A DNA stretch of 49,811 nt from Candidatus Lumbricidiphila eiseniae (lineage in GTDB: Bacteria; Actinomycetota; Actinomycetes; Actinomycetales; Microbacteriaceae). Positions 17,233 through 26,367 of this stretch are shown piece by piece. Within the stretch, counting starts at the first letter, position 1. The number at the start of each line of letters is the position of its first letter. The stretch is from contig NAEP01000022.1 of the NCBI GenBank assembly GCA_002529645.1, positions 1 through 49,811 on the forward strand, given 5' to 3'. The notes beneath the pieces are model-generated. The model made no database searches. It saw only the letters and a program-made list of their open reading frames with translations, and was not told the DNA's origin. The position numbers were made by a program, and so were the translations under genes.

Positions 17233-18209
17233 CCACGGTGACGTCCGGTAAGAGTGGAACGGTCACAGCCGCCCTGCGGCGGTTCGATTGGGGGCAATAC
17301 GTCGTCTATTTCGGCGTCGTCATCGTCTTCGTCTTCTTTGCCATCACTCAAGGCGGCAACTTCGTCAATCCGACCACCCTGGTCAATATCATCACCCAGG
17401 CCACCCCGATCACCGTGATGGCGGTAGGAACCGTGTTCGTACTGAGTGTCGGTGAAATCGACCTCTCAATCGGTTCTACTGTTGCACTCGCATCCCTTGG
17501 TTCGGCGGTGACTCTTCAAGCAACCCATCAGTGGTGGGTCGCCGCACTCGTCGGGCTTGCAATCGGTGCAGCGCTCGGTGCCTTCAACGGGATTTTCGTC
17601 ACACTGGTGCGGTTGCCGTCGTTCCTCGTGACTCTGGCAACGATGGGGCTTGTGGCAGGGCTCGCCCAGCAGTTGACCAACTTGCAATCAATTCCGGTCA
17701 CCGACGAGGCCTTCGGCTGGCTGTTTGGTGGTGGAACGCTCATCGGCATCCCCATCTTGATCTGGTGGACGGTTGTTGTCGTAATCGTCGGTTGGCACGT
17801 GCTTCGCCAGCGCTCATTCGGCGCTCACGTACTCGCGGTGGGAAACAAATCCTCTGCCGCGGCCGTGAGCGGCATCCGAGTGAACCGGGTAAAGATGATC
17901 GTCTTCATCCTCAGCGGCATGACTGCCGCACTCGCCGGACTCCTCTATTCGGGACGACTCGCAGGAGCGACCTACACTCTCGGTAGTTCTGACCTGATGA
18001 GCGTACTTGCTGCGGTCATCGTGGGCGGCACATCGCTCGTTGGCGGTAAAGGTTCAGTCATTGGCGCACTCGTCGGCAGTCTCTTCATGAGCATGATCAA
18101 CTACGGCCTACTCTTGGGTGGTCTGAACGTGGCACAACAGACGATTGTGCGCGGCGTCATCATCCTCATCGCTGTCTCCTTCTCACTCCGCGCCAAGAAG
18201 AGCAGTTAG
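17229..18209 (+). CDS. Ribose-type ABC transporter permease
   Basis: 326 residues with eight to ten hydrophobic helices. Typical RbsC/BPD_transp_2 signatures are present: VMAVGTVFVLSVGEIDLSIG near residue 65, and GNKSSAAAVSGIRVNRVK followed by SDLMSVLAAVIVGGTSLVGG. It forms the membrane channel for the binding protein at 14050, energised by the ATPase at 19444. Start: ATG at 17229, overlapping the kinase stop by 4 bp. The upstream in-frame extension overlaps the kinase and is rejected. Confidence 0.92.
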   Translation: MTTVTSGKSGTVTAALRRFDWGQYVVYFGVVIVFVFFAITQGGNFVNPTTLVNIITQATPITVMAVGTVFVLSVGEIDLSIGSTVALASLGSAVTLQATHQWWVAALVGLAIGAALGAFNGIFVTLVRLPSFLVTLATMGLVAGLAQQLTNLQSIPVTDEAFGWLFGGGTLIGIPILIWWTVVVVIVGWHVLRQRSFGAHVLAVGNKSSAAAVSGIRVNRVKMIVFILSGMTAALAGLLYSGRLAGATYTLGSSDLMSVLAAVIVGGTSLVGGKGSVIGALVGSLFMSMINYGLLLGGLNVAQQTIVRGVIILIAVSFSLRAKKSS

Positions 18210-18217
18210 GACAACTG

Positions 18218-19447
18218 ATGTTCTTAGATCTCCTTCGCCGTCGTAACCCGGCGCTCCTGCGCGCAGCCGCGAATTTCCACCAGAGCGGCCAAATCCCCGC
18301 AAACACCTATGTGATTGACCTTGACGCTGTTCAGCGAAACGCACAAGCGATTTCGCGGGAAGCGGCGCGACTTTCTCTCACGCCATTTGCGATGACCAAA
18401 CAGATCGGGCGCAACCCGGATGCCTCGCGAGCGACCGCGGCCGGTGGCATCCACAATGCCGTCGGTGTGGACCTTGAATGCGCGATTGCCGCTTCTGCCG
18501 GTGGACTCGGCACCGGCCATCTTGGGCACCTCGTGCAGATTCCCACACATCGCGCAGCTGAGGCCGCGGCGCTGGAACCGCTCTACTGGACGGTGTTTTC
18601 GGAAACAAAGGCAACCGAAGCAGGTGCCGCCGCGATAGCTCACGACCGCGTTCAGGACGTATTGCTGCGCATTTCTGCGCCGGGTGATCGGTTCTATCGG
18701 GGCCACGAAGGTGGATTCGAAGCCGCCGACGTGGTGAACGCTGCCGACCGAATCGACCGTATTCCCGGAGTGCGATTCGCGGGGATCACAACGTTCCCAG
18801 CAACCCTGTTCGACGCTGCGTCAGGCACCGCCCGCTCAACCCCGAACCTAGCCACGCTCACCGCAGCCCTCAAGGCGCTGGAAGGAGCAGGGCGTCGGAA
18901 CGTACAGGTGAACGCCCCCGGAACGACCTCGGCATCGATCCTCGCGACCCTTGCCGAGGCTGGGGCCACACAGGTGGAGCCGGGCCACGGACTCACCGGC
19001 ACTACTCCCCTCCACGCGGTGCAGGATCTTGTGGAAGAACCGGCGATCGCCTACGTCTCCGAAGTGTCCCATCTGTGGAATGACGATGCGTACGTATTCG
19101 GTGGCGGCCTTTACGTGGATCCGGTGCTTGGTGGGTCAGTCACAACTGCACTCATCGTGATGCCCGATGCGGACCCCATCACGGCACCCAAACTACGGGT
19201 GGACATGCCCGCGGCCGATGCCATCGACTATTACGCCACCATTCCCCTGTCTACTACGGAGCGCGCAAACCCGGGTGACACCGTGGTTTTCGGCTTCCGA
19301 CCGCAGGTGTTCGTTACCCGCGGCCTCACTGCGGGCATTGCAGGCCTCTCAACCGGCGCACCGACCGTCGCCGGTATCTGGTCCGCCGATGGCTCGGTGC
19401 CACTCACTATCTCCGATGCACTCGCTAATCACGGGAGAACAGCATGA
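18218..19447 (+). CDS. YhfX-like PLP-dependent (alanine-racemase-fold) enzyme
   Basis: 409 residues. The N-terminal barrel resembles the alanine racemase fold: NTYVIDLDAVQRNA, then the likely PLP lysine in PFAMTKQIGRNP, and an inner Gly-rich phosphate site QVEPGHGLTGTTPLH. In E. coli yhfX lies in one operon with the phosphotriesterase homologue php, and the same pairing occurs here, which supports the call. The reaction is unknown; racemisation or deamination of an amino-sugar or amino-acid moiety is possible. AGGA precedes the ATG, nine bases after the permease. The end overlaps the ATPase start (ATGA). Confidence 0.78.
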   Translation: MFLDLLRRRNPALLRAAANFHQSGQIPANTYVIDLDAVQRNAQAISREAARLSLTPFAMTKQIGRNPDASRATAAGGIHNAVGVDLECAIAASAGGLGTGHLGHLVQIPTHRAAEAAALEPLYWTVFSETKATEAGAAAIAHDRVQDVLLRISAPGDRFYRGHEGGFEAADVVNAADRIDRIPGVRFAGITTFPATLFDAASGTARSTPNLATLTAALKALEGAGRRNVQVNAPGTTSASILATLAEAGATQVEPGHGLTGTTPLHAVQDLVEEPAIAYVSEVSHLWNDDAYVFGGGLYVDPVLGGSVTTALIVMPDADPITAPKLRVDMPAADAIDYYATIPLSTTERANPGDTVVFGFRPQVFVTRGLTAGIAGLSTGAPTVAGIWSADGSVPLTISDALANHGRTA

Positions 19448-20223
19448 CCAACTCAGATACCATCTCCGCACCCGACCCGAAGGGCAAAACAATCCAGCCT
19501 CTACGACTCGATGGGATCACAAAGAACTTTGGAGGCATCGTCGCCATCAAACACTTCGATCTCGAAGCCGAGGCTGGGGAAATCATTGCCCTCGTCGGCG
19601 ACAACGGAGCCGGAAAATCAACCCTTGTCAAGATCATTTCCGGTCTATACCAACCCACGGATGGCGACATCTGGCTCAACGGGCAGAAGACAAGTTTCCG
19701 TGATGCCTCCGATGCGCGCACGAAGGGCGTCGAAGTGGTGTACCAGGATCTCGCACTGGTAGATCTTCAACCGGTCTACATGAACCTCTTCCTCGGTCGT
19801 GAACTGCGCAAAAAACCGTTCGGCACTCTTGATCGTAAGCTGATGGCAACTCGCACCCAGGCACTCGTCGACGAACTTGACGTGCGCATCCCGTCAGCCA
19901 AAGCAACACTGAGTGACCTTTCCGGCGGCCAACGGCAGGGTATCGCGATCGCCCGCGCTACTCACTGGGCCAGCGGTCTGGTGCTCATGGATGAGCCGAC
20001 AGCTGCACTGGGCGTTGCCGAGACGGCGAAGGTTGAGGAGACAATCCTCAAGCTCAAGGCGCGAGGCGCTGCCGTGCTCATCGTCAGTCACAATATGGAG
20101 CAGGTGTTCCGCATCGCGGATCGGGTCACCGTTCTCCGGCGCGGGACTCAGGTGGCGACCAAGAAGATCGCCGACACGTCCCACAATGAACTGGTAGCAA
20201 TGATCACTGGACTCACCTCGTGA
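19444..20223 (+). CDS. Sugar ABC transporter ATP-binding protein (single domain)
   Basis: 259 residues with Walker A GDNGAGKST, Q-loop VYQDLAL, signature LSDLSGGQRQG, Walker B LVLMDEPTAALG and the switch His in VSHNMEQ. RbsA proteins usually carry two such domains; this one has a single domain, so two copies must pair, as in FrcA-type transporters. Last gene of the operon that starts at 14050. Array F follows directly. Confidence 0.93.
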   Translation: MTNSDTISAPDPKGKTIQPLRLDGITKNFGGIVAIKHFDLEAEAGEIIALVGDNGAGKSTLVKIISGLYQPTDGDIWLNGQKTSFRDASDARTKGVEVVYQDLALVDLQPVYMNLFLGRELRKKPFGTLDRKLMATRTQALVDELDVRIPSAKATLSDLSGGQRQGIAIARATHWASGLVLMDEPTAALGVAETAKVEETILKLKARGAAVLIVSHNMEQVFRIADRVTVLRRGTQVATKKIADTSHNELVAMITGLTS

Positions 20224-20242
20224 GCATTGCAAAGACCGCTAG

Positions 20243-20330
20243 AACCCGCGCCCCGCTGATCGGGCGGCTCTGACACAGCGACTGCCTGAAGATCAGACGC
20301 AACCGCCAACCCCCGCTGATCGGGCGGCTC
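20243..20330. repeat. CRISPR-like repeat pair F, 60-bp step
   Basis: CCCCGCTGATCGGGCGGCTC is identical at 20251-20270 and 20311-20330, within 28-bp units whose first bases have diverged. The stem CCCG, CTGAT, CGGG is internal. The pair lies in the 105-bp gap between the convergent ATPase and DUF2804 genes, where a bidirectional terminator would be expected. Confidence 0.85.
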
Positions 20331-21363
20331 ACCACCGCCGCTCGACCTCCTCGACGTGACCGAAAACATTCGCGAACGTGACGACCTCACCCGTGTCGAG
20401 CGTGATCCGGCCGGTGTAGTGCCCGTAACAGGTATCACTGCGGCTCTTCACGACCCACCGGTCGAAGAGATGCTGCAGATGGTGCTCCGGCACAAAGACC
20501 ACATCAACCCCGGGACCGGTGAGACTCCAGCGTTCCAGCCAGCGCGCCGGATCGTAGTTCCAAGCCAGGTGGGAACTGATCTTGTGCAGTCGGCCATCGA
20601 TTCGGATCCAGTTCTCGGTTGACGGTGTTCCGTCGGTCCATTTGCCGCCGAACTGCAGGCCGACCCAGCGCCCGAGAGAGTCCTGACCGTAGCCGGATCC
20701 CCAGTTCCACAGGGTGAAATACGGCCAGCGCCCCCTCCCGCGGTCGTGAACCGCTGTCGATTCGTTGGCTTCGACACGGTGGCTCAGGCCCTCGACCACG
20801 ACAACGCCCTGAGCCCGCAGCCCGTTGTCCTTCTTCGTGTACTGGAACGCCCTCGCCGACCACGGGACGACAACGCCCATTGACTCGTGTTCCGGCCCAC
20901 CGGTGATCGTGAGGTCAACCCGGATACGAGCGGATGCGGCGTGCAGCACCGTGCCGGTCCCGTGCGGCGTCATCCGCACCAGCACATCGCGACGGCGGGC
21001 CTCCATCGGTTCCTCGGATGTGGCGCTGCCGAGACCACCCGCACCCGGCAGCCAGGTGTTCCCACCCTGCCTGATTTCGGCGTACGTAGAGCGGTCAACG
21101 TAGGAGACCGAAACGTTCGCGCGGTAGTCGTGGTGCGAGATGCTCAGCGAGATGATCGCCGTCGGCGTCACCACCGACCAGTACTCGAACCGCTTGTTGC
21201 GCCCCCAGCCGGGAAGCCCCGTGCGGTGCAGCGCTGTTCGTGTCCAGCCCACCGCCTCGGGGTTTAGTCGGCCAGAGGGCAGACACAGATCGACCGGGTG
21301 CGTGATCTCCCGTTCGGTCACACGTTCGCCGGTGGAGGGGATGTGCTTGACGGGAAGTCTCAC
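20329..21363 (-). CDS. DUF2804 family protein
   Basis: 344 residues with the family's N-terminal signature REITHPVDLCLPSGRLNPEA and the conserved core around residues 205-250 (RGRGRWPYFTLWNWGSGYG, then GLQFGGKWTDGTPSTEN). The fold is predicted to be beta-rich with no signal peptide or membrane segment. The biochemical function is unknown. It is the last gene of the operon read leftward behind a maltose-type ABC importer, so a role in handling the imported compound or lipid-linked product is possible. The stop codon touches array F. Confidence 0.75.
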   Translation of the reverse strand: MRLPVKHIPSTGERVTEREITHPVDLCLPSGRLNPEAVGWTRTALHRTGLPGWGRNKRFEYWSVVTPTAIISLSISHHDYRANVSVSYVDRSTYAEIRQGGNTWLPGAGGLGSATSEEPMEARRRDVLVRMTPHGTGTVLHAASARIRVDLTITGGPEHESMGVVVPWSARAFQYTKKDNGLRAQGVVVVEGLSHRVEANESTAVHDRGRGRWPYFTLWNWGSGYGQDSLGRWVGLQFGGKWTDGTPSTENWIRIDGRLHKISSHLAWNYDPARWLERWSLTGPGVDVVFVPEHHLQHLFDRWVVKSRSDTCYGHYTGRITLDTGEVVTFANVFGHVEEVERRW

Positions 21364-21398
21364 TCGTCGTCGCCTTTCTCTCGGATGCGGTACAGGGG

Positions 21399-22295
21399 TC
21401 AGCCTTTGATGGCACCATCAGCGAGCCCGCGGATCAGCCACTTCTGCACTAAAAGCGCGAGGATGACGACGGGAACGACGGTGAGCATCCCGGCGGCCGA
21501 CAGCGCGCCCCAATTGGCACCGTGTTCGGTGTCGCCCGCCATGCCGGCGATCGCGACCGGCACGGTGACCGCTTTGCGGCTCGTCAACACGAGCGCGAAG
21601 AGCAGTTCCTCCCAGGCTAGGATGACGCTGAAAATGAAGGTCGAGATCAGTCCGGGTGCTGAGATCGGCACAATGATGCGGAAAAAAGCGCCCATGCGCG
21701 AGCATCCGTCGAGCATCGCCGACTCTTCCAGTTCCTTCGGCAACGACAGGAAGAAACCGCGCATCAGCCACATCACATACGGGATGACGAACGAGCAGTA
21801 AGCGAGGATGAGCGTGATGTGGGTGTCGGTGATACCCAGTGTTCGTGCCACCAGGAACATCGGAACGGCGAGCGCGATCGGCGGCACCCCGCGGGAGACG
21901 AGGATCAGCACGCCGATCGTCGCTGCTCCTTTGATGTGCAACCGCGACAGAGCGTACCCCGCCATTGCACCGGCGACGAGGGAGAGAATCCCGGCACCGA
22001 GTGCCACGATGATCGTATTGATCATCTTTGGTCCGAGTCCGGCGTTTTTGAACGCTGCGACGTACTGGGTGATGGTCGGCTCGAAGAAAACGGTCGGGGG
22101 CGTGGTGAAAATGTCGCGCTGGAACTTGAACGAGGTGAGGAGCATCCAGACCAGAGGCAAGAGGAACAGCACGCAGACGATCACCCCCGACCAGATGCGA
22201 GTGCGCTCACCACGGCTTCGTCGACCGACGGTCGGTCTCTGCACACGAGGGATGTCTCCGACGCGCTCGCGCGTGCGCTCTGCGGTCGCAGTCAC
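21399..22295 (-). CDS. Carbohydrate ABC transporter permease, MalG type
   Basis: 298 residues with six hydrophobic helices and the cytoplasmic EAA loop (LEESAMLDGCSRMGAFFRI, then PISAPGL) that docks the ATPase. The N-terminus is basic and cytoplasmic. Start ATG at 22295 overlaps the upstream permease stop by 4 bp. It forms a heterodimer with the product of 22292-23215. No ATPase gene is nearby; actinobacteria commonly share one MsiK-type ATPase among such importers. Confidence 0.92.
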   Translation of the reverse strand: MTATAERTRERVGDIPRVQRPTVGRRSRGERTRIWSGVIVCVLFLLPLVWMLLTSFKFQRDIFTTPPTVFFEPTITQYVAAFKNAGLGPKMINTIIVALGAGILSLVAGAMAGYALSRLHIKGAATIGVLILVSRGVPPIALAVPMFLVARTLGITDTHITLILAYCSFVIPYVMWLMRGFFLSLPKELEESAMLDGCSRMGAFFRIIVPISAPGLISTFIFSVILAWEELLFALVLTSRKAVTVPVAIAGMAGDTEHGANWGALSAAGMLTVVPVVILALLVQKWLIRGLADGAIKG

Positions 22296-23215
22296 AGTCG
22301 GTCCTCCAGGCTCTTGCTGCCGAGCAGGAACACGAAGGTCAGGATCGTCGTGATAACCAACACGATCACGGCCATCGCCGACGACTCGCTGAACTTCAAC
22401 AGTTGGAAGGCCTGCCGGTAGATGAAGAGGTTGACGACGTTTGTCGCCTCACCCGGCCCCCCATTGGTGGTGGCGAGGATGATGTCGAACATCTTCACCG
22501 CGCCGAGCCAGCGCACCACGAAGGTGGCGGCGATGATCGGGCCGAGCATCGGGAGGCTGACCGACCAGAGGGTGTGCCACCACGAGGCCCCGTCAACCTT
22601 GGCGGCCTCAAAAACATCTTTTGGCAGTGCAAGGAGCGCTGCGGCGGCGATGAGGGCGACGAAGGGAACAGATCGCCAGGTGTCGATCAACACGATACTG
22701 ACCATCGATATCGTCGCGTTTCCGAACCAGTCGATCGCCGACACCCCGAAGAGCCCGAGAAACCAGTCCACGACGCCCCACAGCGGATCGAGGATCATCT
22801 TCCAGATTCCGCCGGAGACGACCGGAGCAACGACCATCGGGATGAGAAAGAGCGCACGGATGAGGCCACGCCCTCTCCACCCGGCATTCATCAGGTAGGC
22901 GATGCCGAACCCGAGAACGATCTGCAGCGGGAGTGCGAGCACCAGGTAGACCCCCGTGACGATCAGGGAGCTCTGGAAGGTCTGGTTCTGCAGCGCTGCA
23001 GCGTAGTTCGCGAATCCGACCCACTCGGTGGGCGAAAATGAGGCGAGGTCGAACGTCGAGAAGCTGATCCGCAGCGTGTGGAGCAACGGATACGCGAGCA
23101 CCGCAGCAAGGAGCAGAGCCGCCGGCAGCATGAACGCCCACTTGCTGAGGATGTCCCGGCGGTGCGAGGCTCGGCGTGTACCGCCGATCCGACCTCGTAA
23201 GGGTTCGACCGTCAT
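22292..23215 (-). CDS. Carbohydrate ABC transporter permease, MalF type
   Basis: 307 residues. The first helix (WAFMLPAALLLAAVLAYPLL) and the EAA region (AAKVDGASWWHTLWSVSLPM) are typical of the MalF-like subunit. It begins four bases after the binding-protein stop and overlaps the MalG-type gene, so all three are one transcription unit. Confidence 0.92.
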   Translation of the reverse strand: MTVEPLRGRIGGTRRASHRRDILSKWAFMLPAALLLAAVLAYPLLHTLRISFSTFDLASFSPTEWVGFANYAAALQNQTFQSSLIVTGVYLVLALPLQIVLGFGIAYLMNAGWRGRGLIRALFLIPMVVAPVVSGGIWKMILDPLWGVVDWFLGLFGVSAIDWFGNATISMVSIVLIDTWRSVPFVALIAAAALLALPKDVFEAAKVDGASWWHTLWSVSLPMLGPIIAATFVVRWLGAVKMFDIILATTNGGPGEATNVVNLFIYRQAFQLLKFSESSAMAVIVLVITTILTFVFLLGSKSLEDRL

Positions 23216-23219
23216 CGCT

Positions 23220-24593
23220 CTACTTCTTCAGCAGGTCGGTGATCTGCTGCGATGCTTTCTTTAACGCATCCGCCGCAGAAGTCTGGCCCTGCACCGCAGC
23301 GCTGGTCTGATCGGCGAGGATCTCCTGGATCGCGTTGGATTCGGGGGTGCGTGGCCGCCACATCTGACCTTTGTCCGCGACGTCGTACGCGCTCTGGAGG
23401 GCCTTGAACACCGGAGCCAGCCAGGCCTGGGTGGGAGCGGTCGCCAACGTGGACTTACGGGCGGGGAAGGAGCCGAGCGTGCTGGTGGTCCACACCTCGC
23501 CCTTCTTCGACGACATCCACTGCAGTAGCGTCCAGGCGGCCTGCGGGTGCTTGGAGTTCTTGAACACGGAGCCACTCCAGATGCCGCGGTGGGTGCTCGG
23601 GCCGTCGGAACCGGCTGGCATCGTCTGGATGCCCACCTCCTCGGGCGTCAATCTGGTCACCTTCGGGTCAACGGCAGCGCTCTTGTAGGCGCTACCCCAG
23701 GTAAAGATGGAAGCGACCTTGCCCTGACGGAAGGCATCCAGCGGTTCCGTGTAATTGTAGTTTGCAGCTCCGGGAGGGGCGTACTTGAGCAGGTCCACCT
23801 GCGTCTGCAGCGCAGCAACACCCTGCTTGGTGTCGAAGCTCGGCTTGAGATCCTTGTCAAACAGCGCACCGCCGTTGGAGTTGAGCACCGCCTGCCAGAC
23901 GGGCGGGGAAAGCGCACCGCGCATCCAGGTCAGACCCACCGCCCAGGAGTCGGTCTTGCCGTCACCGTCGGTGTCCTGGACGAGGGAAGGGGCCTGCTTC
24001 AGATACTGGCTCCAGGTGAGCTCCGGTGTCGGCTCGGCTAGGCCGACCTTCTGGTAGAGGGACCTGTTGTAGAACATCATCAGCATGTTTGAGCGGAGCG
24101 GAACACCGTACTGCTTCCCGTCCCATTCGCTCGACGCCAGGGGGGCAGCGTTGAAGTCACTCCAGTCGAAGGACTTGTCAGTCCACGGCGTGGCATCCTT
24201 TTTCAGCTCGTACAGTACGCCGACCTTCGCTAGCTGCGGCGTCCACGGGTCGTCGAGCGTAATCAGGTCATATTGCGGGTCCGGGTCAGTGCCGTTGAGC
24301 ATCCCTTTGGCCAAGAGCTCGGTGTAGGGAACGGAATCGATGATCACATCGATGTAGGGAAATTCCTTGTTGAACTCAGGCACCAGCTTGTCCTGCCACT
24401 GCTGCGCGAACGCATCGTTCGCCATCATTGTGATCTTCACGTGCGCCGCAGCGGTGCCGACACCGCCGCCGTCAGCGGCCGAGGTCTCCTTTGCACCGCT
24501 ACCATCGCAGGCAGTAAGAATCAACAGACTCAGGGCGGCTGCGGCGGCGACGGCTATCAGTCGGCCGTGCCGCGTGTGAACGGGCTTGTTCAT
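23220..24593 (-). CDS. Extracellular sugar-binding lipoprotein (MalE-like)
   Basis: 457 residues with a lipobox ending at Cys29 (LLILTACDGSG). The body is a type 2 solute-binding fold: VKITMMANDAFAQQWQDKLV, FPYIDVIIDSVPY, DLITLDDPWTPQLAK and IWSGSVFKNSKHPQAAWTLL. Length and pattern fit family 1 binding proteins for oligosaccharides. First gene of the leftward operon, divergent from the LacI regulator at 24834. The ligand is unknown. Confidence 0.93.
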   Translation of the reverse strand: MNKPVHTRHGRLIAVAAAAALSLLILTACDGSGAKETSAADGGGVGTAAAHVKITMMANDAFAQQWQDKLVPEFNKEFPYIDVIIDSVPYTELLAKGMLNGTDPDPQYDLITLDDPWTPQLAKVGVLYELKKDATPWTDKSFDWSDFNAAPLASSEWDGKQYGVPLRSNMLMMFYNRSLYQKVGLAEPTPELTWSQYLKQAPSLVQDTDGDGKTDSWAVGLTWMRGALSPPVWQAVLNSNGGALFDKDLKPSFDTKQGVAALQTQVDLLKYAPPGAANYNYTEPLDAFRQGKVASIFTWGSAYKSAAVDPKVTRLTPEEVGIQTMPAGSDGPSTHRGIWSGSVFKNSKHPQAAWTLLQWMSSKKGEVWTTSTLGSFPARKSTLATAPTQAWLAPVFKALQSAYDVADKGQMWRPRTPESNAIQEILADQTSAAVQGQTSAADALKKASQQITDLLKK

Positions 24594-24772
24594 GCTGACA
24601 TCTCCTCTTCATTGATTGGATGTTCGTGGTCGTCTTAGCGCGAAAACGCTTCTGAACGGTGGTGTGCCGCATCGACACCGACGTGCCGCCGACCGGAGTG
24701 TGAGTGCACAATCGCGGAGGTACGGGTTGTGACGGGGGTGCCGCAGGAACACTCAAGCAGATCCGCTCGTAT

Positions 24773-24812
24773 ATTGCAACGTGGAAATAGAAAAATATCG
24801 CAACGTTGCAAC
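24773..24812. promoter_or_regulatory. LacI-type operator(s) between importer operon and regulator gene
   Basis: A perfect 10-bp palindrome GCAACGTTGC lies at 24800-24809, inside CGCAACGTTGCAAC. A related half-site (TTGCAACGTGG) lies at about 24774-24784. Central CG-containing palindromes of this kind are the usual targets of LacI/GalR proteins. The region is AT-rich and lies between divergent genes, so the regulator at 24834 probably represses both itself and the importer. Confidence 0.6.
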
Positions 24813-24833
24813 ATTGCTAGGTACGATTTGGAA

Positions 24834-25934
24834 GTGAACAATCCCGATGACCGGAGGCCTGCCAAACGCAGCGGAGCACCGACGATCAAAGACGTCGCCG
24901 CGTTCGCCGGTGTCTCGTACCGAACAGTGTCGAACGTCGTCAACGGTCACCGATACATCAGCGATACCACCCGCCAGAAGGTCGAAGCTGCCATCGCCGA
25001 ACTGGGCTATCGACCGCAGCTTGCCGCTCGGCAGTTGCGCAGCGGGCGCAGCAAACTGTTAACGCTCTCGGTGCCGTTCGTCTCACATCCCTACTTCGCC
25101 CAACTGGCGCACGCGGTCGTCACCCAGGCTGAGACCTTCGACTACGACGTCGTCATCGACGAGACGCGAGGTCTGCTCGAACGCGAACTAAGGGTGGCAG
25201 CGGGATTCCGCACCATCCTCACCGACGGTATCCTGTTCAGTCCGCTCTCGATCGACCTGCAGCGGTTCGAAGCCGAACGGGGCGCAACACCGCTCGTCCT
25301 CCTCGGCGAGCGGTTCCGGAGCACCAGCATCGACAGTGTCATCGTTGACAACGTGCATTCCAGCTACGACGCCACCACCTGCCTGATCGAAACCGGCCGA
25401 CGTCGCCTCGGCTTCCTCGGCCAGGTGCGGGTCGGCACGATCGGTGCCGCTCCTGCCGATCTGCGCATCCGGGGATTCCAGCTGGCGTTGAGGGCCGCCT
25501 CTCTTGAGGCGGATCCGCAGCACATCATCTCGGTCTCGCGCTGGGATCAATCGAACCCCGATGAGGACTACTCCCGCGAGGAGGGGTACGAACGCATCCG
25601 CGAGCTGATCGCCCGCCCGAACAGTCTTGGCGGGCTCGACGGGCTCGTCTGTGCGAACGACCTGCTCGCCATCGGTGCTCTCCGCGCGTTCCGCGAGGCC
25701 GGGATCTCCGTTCCGGACGACGTCGCGGTGGTCGGCTGGGACAACACGTCCGAGGCAGCATTCTCGGCCCCCTCGCTCACGACGATCTCCCCCGACCTGA
25801 ACGAGATCGCCCGGCTGGCAATCGTGGCCATGCTGCGCCGTCTTGATAACCCCTCCGCCGAACCGAAGACCGTTATCGCCCCCTACCGCCTGGTGCGGCG
25901 CGAGTCAACAAACACCGAGGGGTCGAGCAGGTGA
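24834..25934 (+). CDS. LacI-family transcriptional regulator
   Basis: 366 residues from a GTG at 24834. The LacI headpiece is at residues 15-65 (PTIKDVAAFAGVSYRTVSNV, then GHRYISDTTRQKVEAAIAEL, with the hinge RSGRSKLLTLSVP). The ligand domain follows, ending VPDDVAVVGWDNTSEAAFSA. The upstream in-frame stretch from 24729 runs through the operator palindrome and is rejected. Divergent from the importer at 23220. A repeat pair begins two bases after its stop. Confidence 0.9.
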   Translation: MNNPDDRRPAKRSGAPTIKDVAAFAGVSYRTVSNVVNGHRYISDTTRQKVEAAIAELGYRPQLAARQLRSGRSKLLTLSVPFVSHPYFAQLAHAVVTQAETFDYDVVIDETRGLLERELRVAAGFRTILTDGILFSPLSIDLQRFEAERGATPLVLLGERFRSTSIDSVIVDNVHSSYDATTCLIETGRRRLGFLGQVRVGTIGAAPADLRIRGFQLALRAASLEADPQHIISVSRWDQSNPDEDYSREEGYERIRELIARPNSLGGLDGLVCANDLLAIGALRAFREAGISVPDDVAVVGWDNTSEAAFSAPSLTTISPDLNEIARLAIVAMLRRLDNPSAEPKTVIAPYRLVRRESTNTEGSSR

Positions 25935-25935
25935 G

Positions 25936-26024
25936 GACCACGCCTCCCACGACCGGATCGTTAGGCCGCAATTTTCGAGTTCGCAGGTTCCCGTTCGACC
26001 ACGCCTCCCGTGACCGGATCGTCG
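25936..26024. repeat. CRISPR-like repeat pair G, 61-bp step
   Basis: GACCACGCCTCCCACGACCG with the following GATCGT at 25936-25961 recurs at 25997-26022 with two mismatches. The 3' half can fold as ACGA, five bases, TCGT. The pair begins directly after the LacI stop codon. The separating 35 bp are unique. Confidence 0.85.
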
Positions 26025-26026
26025 TC

Positions 26027-26320
26027 CTAGATGTAACCCGGTCATGAGGTTGGTGGCGGTTGTGGGTTGAGGAAGGGAAGAGTCTCTGGGGAGGTTGTGG
26101 TGTGTCTAAATATCCCGCTATTTCCTCGGAGGTTCTTGTGTCTGGCCGTAATGCCCGTCTGACTGTGTGGGCTTATAGACACAATCTCACAACCGTGATC
26201 GCAGAACTGGATACGACACAGATATTCATCAAGCCACACTAATGAACAACGCCACACCCCACTCGGAACCAAACCACCCACCAGCCGACTGACACCAACG
26301 TAGTGGCCGGGTACATCTAG
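26027..26320. mobile_element. 294-bp MITE-like element with terminal inverted repeats
   Basis: The left end CTAGATGTAACCCGGTCATG and the reverse complement of the right end, CTAGATGTACCCGGCCACTA, form imperfect terminal inverted repeats continuing to GTTGGTG. Inside is a short frame (from 26102, VSKYPAISSEVLVSGRNARL) that resembles the first residues of IS481-type transposases and then stops; the rest of a transposase is missing. It is best read as an internally deleted derivative moved by a full-length relative elsewhere. Its right end recurs, inverted, at 10412-10480. The IS481 assignment is tentative. Confidence 0.6.
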
Positions 26321-26336
26321 ACCACTCAGCCCCAAG

Positions 26337-26356
26337 CCTATAGAATGTTCTATAGG
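26337..26356. promoter_or_regulatory. 20-bp perfect palindrome operator in front of the HTH gene
   Basis: CCTATAGAATGTTCTATAGG: two perfect 9-bp arms around TG. Its 3' arm overlaps the AGGAGG ribosome-binding site of the gene at 26368, and it contains TATAGAAT, a possible -10. A regulator bound here would block both transcription and translation; the HTH protein encoded next is the obvious candidate. Confidence 0.7.
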
Positions 26357-26367
26357 AGGTGGTATGC

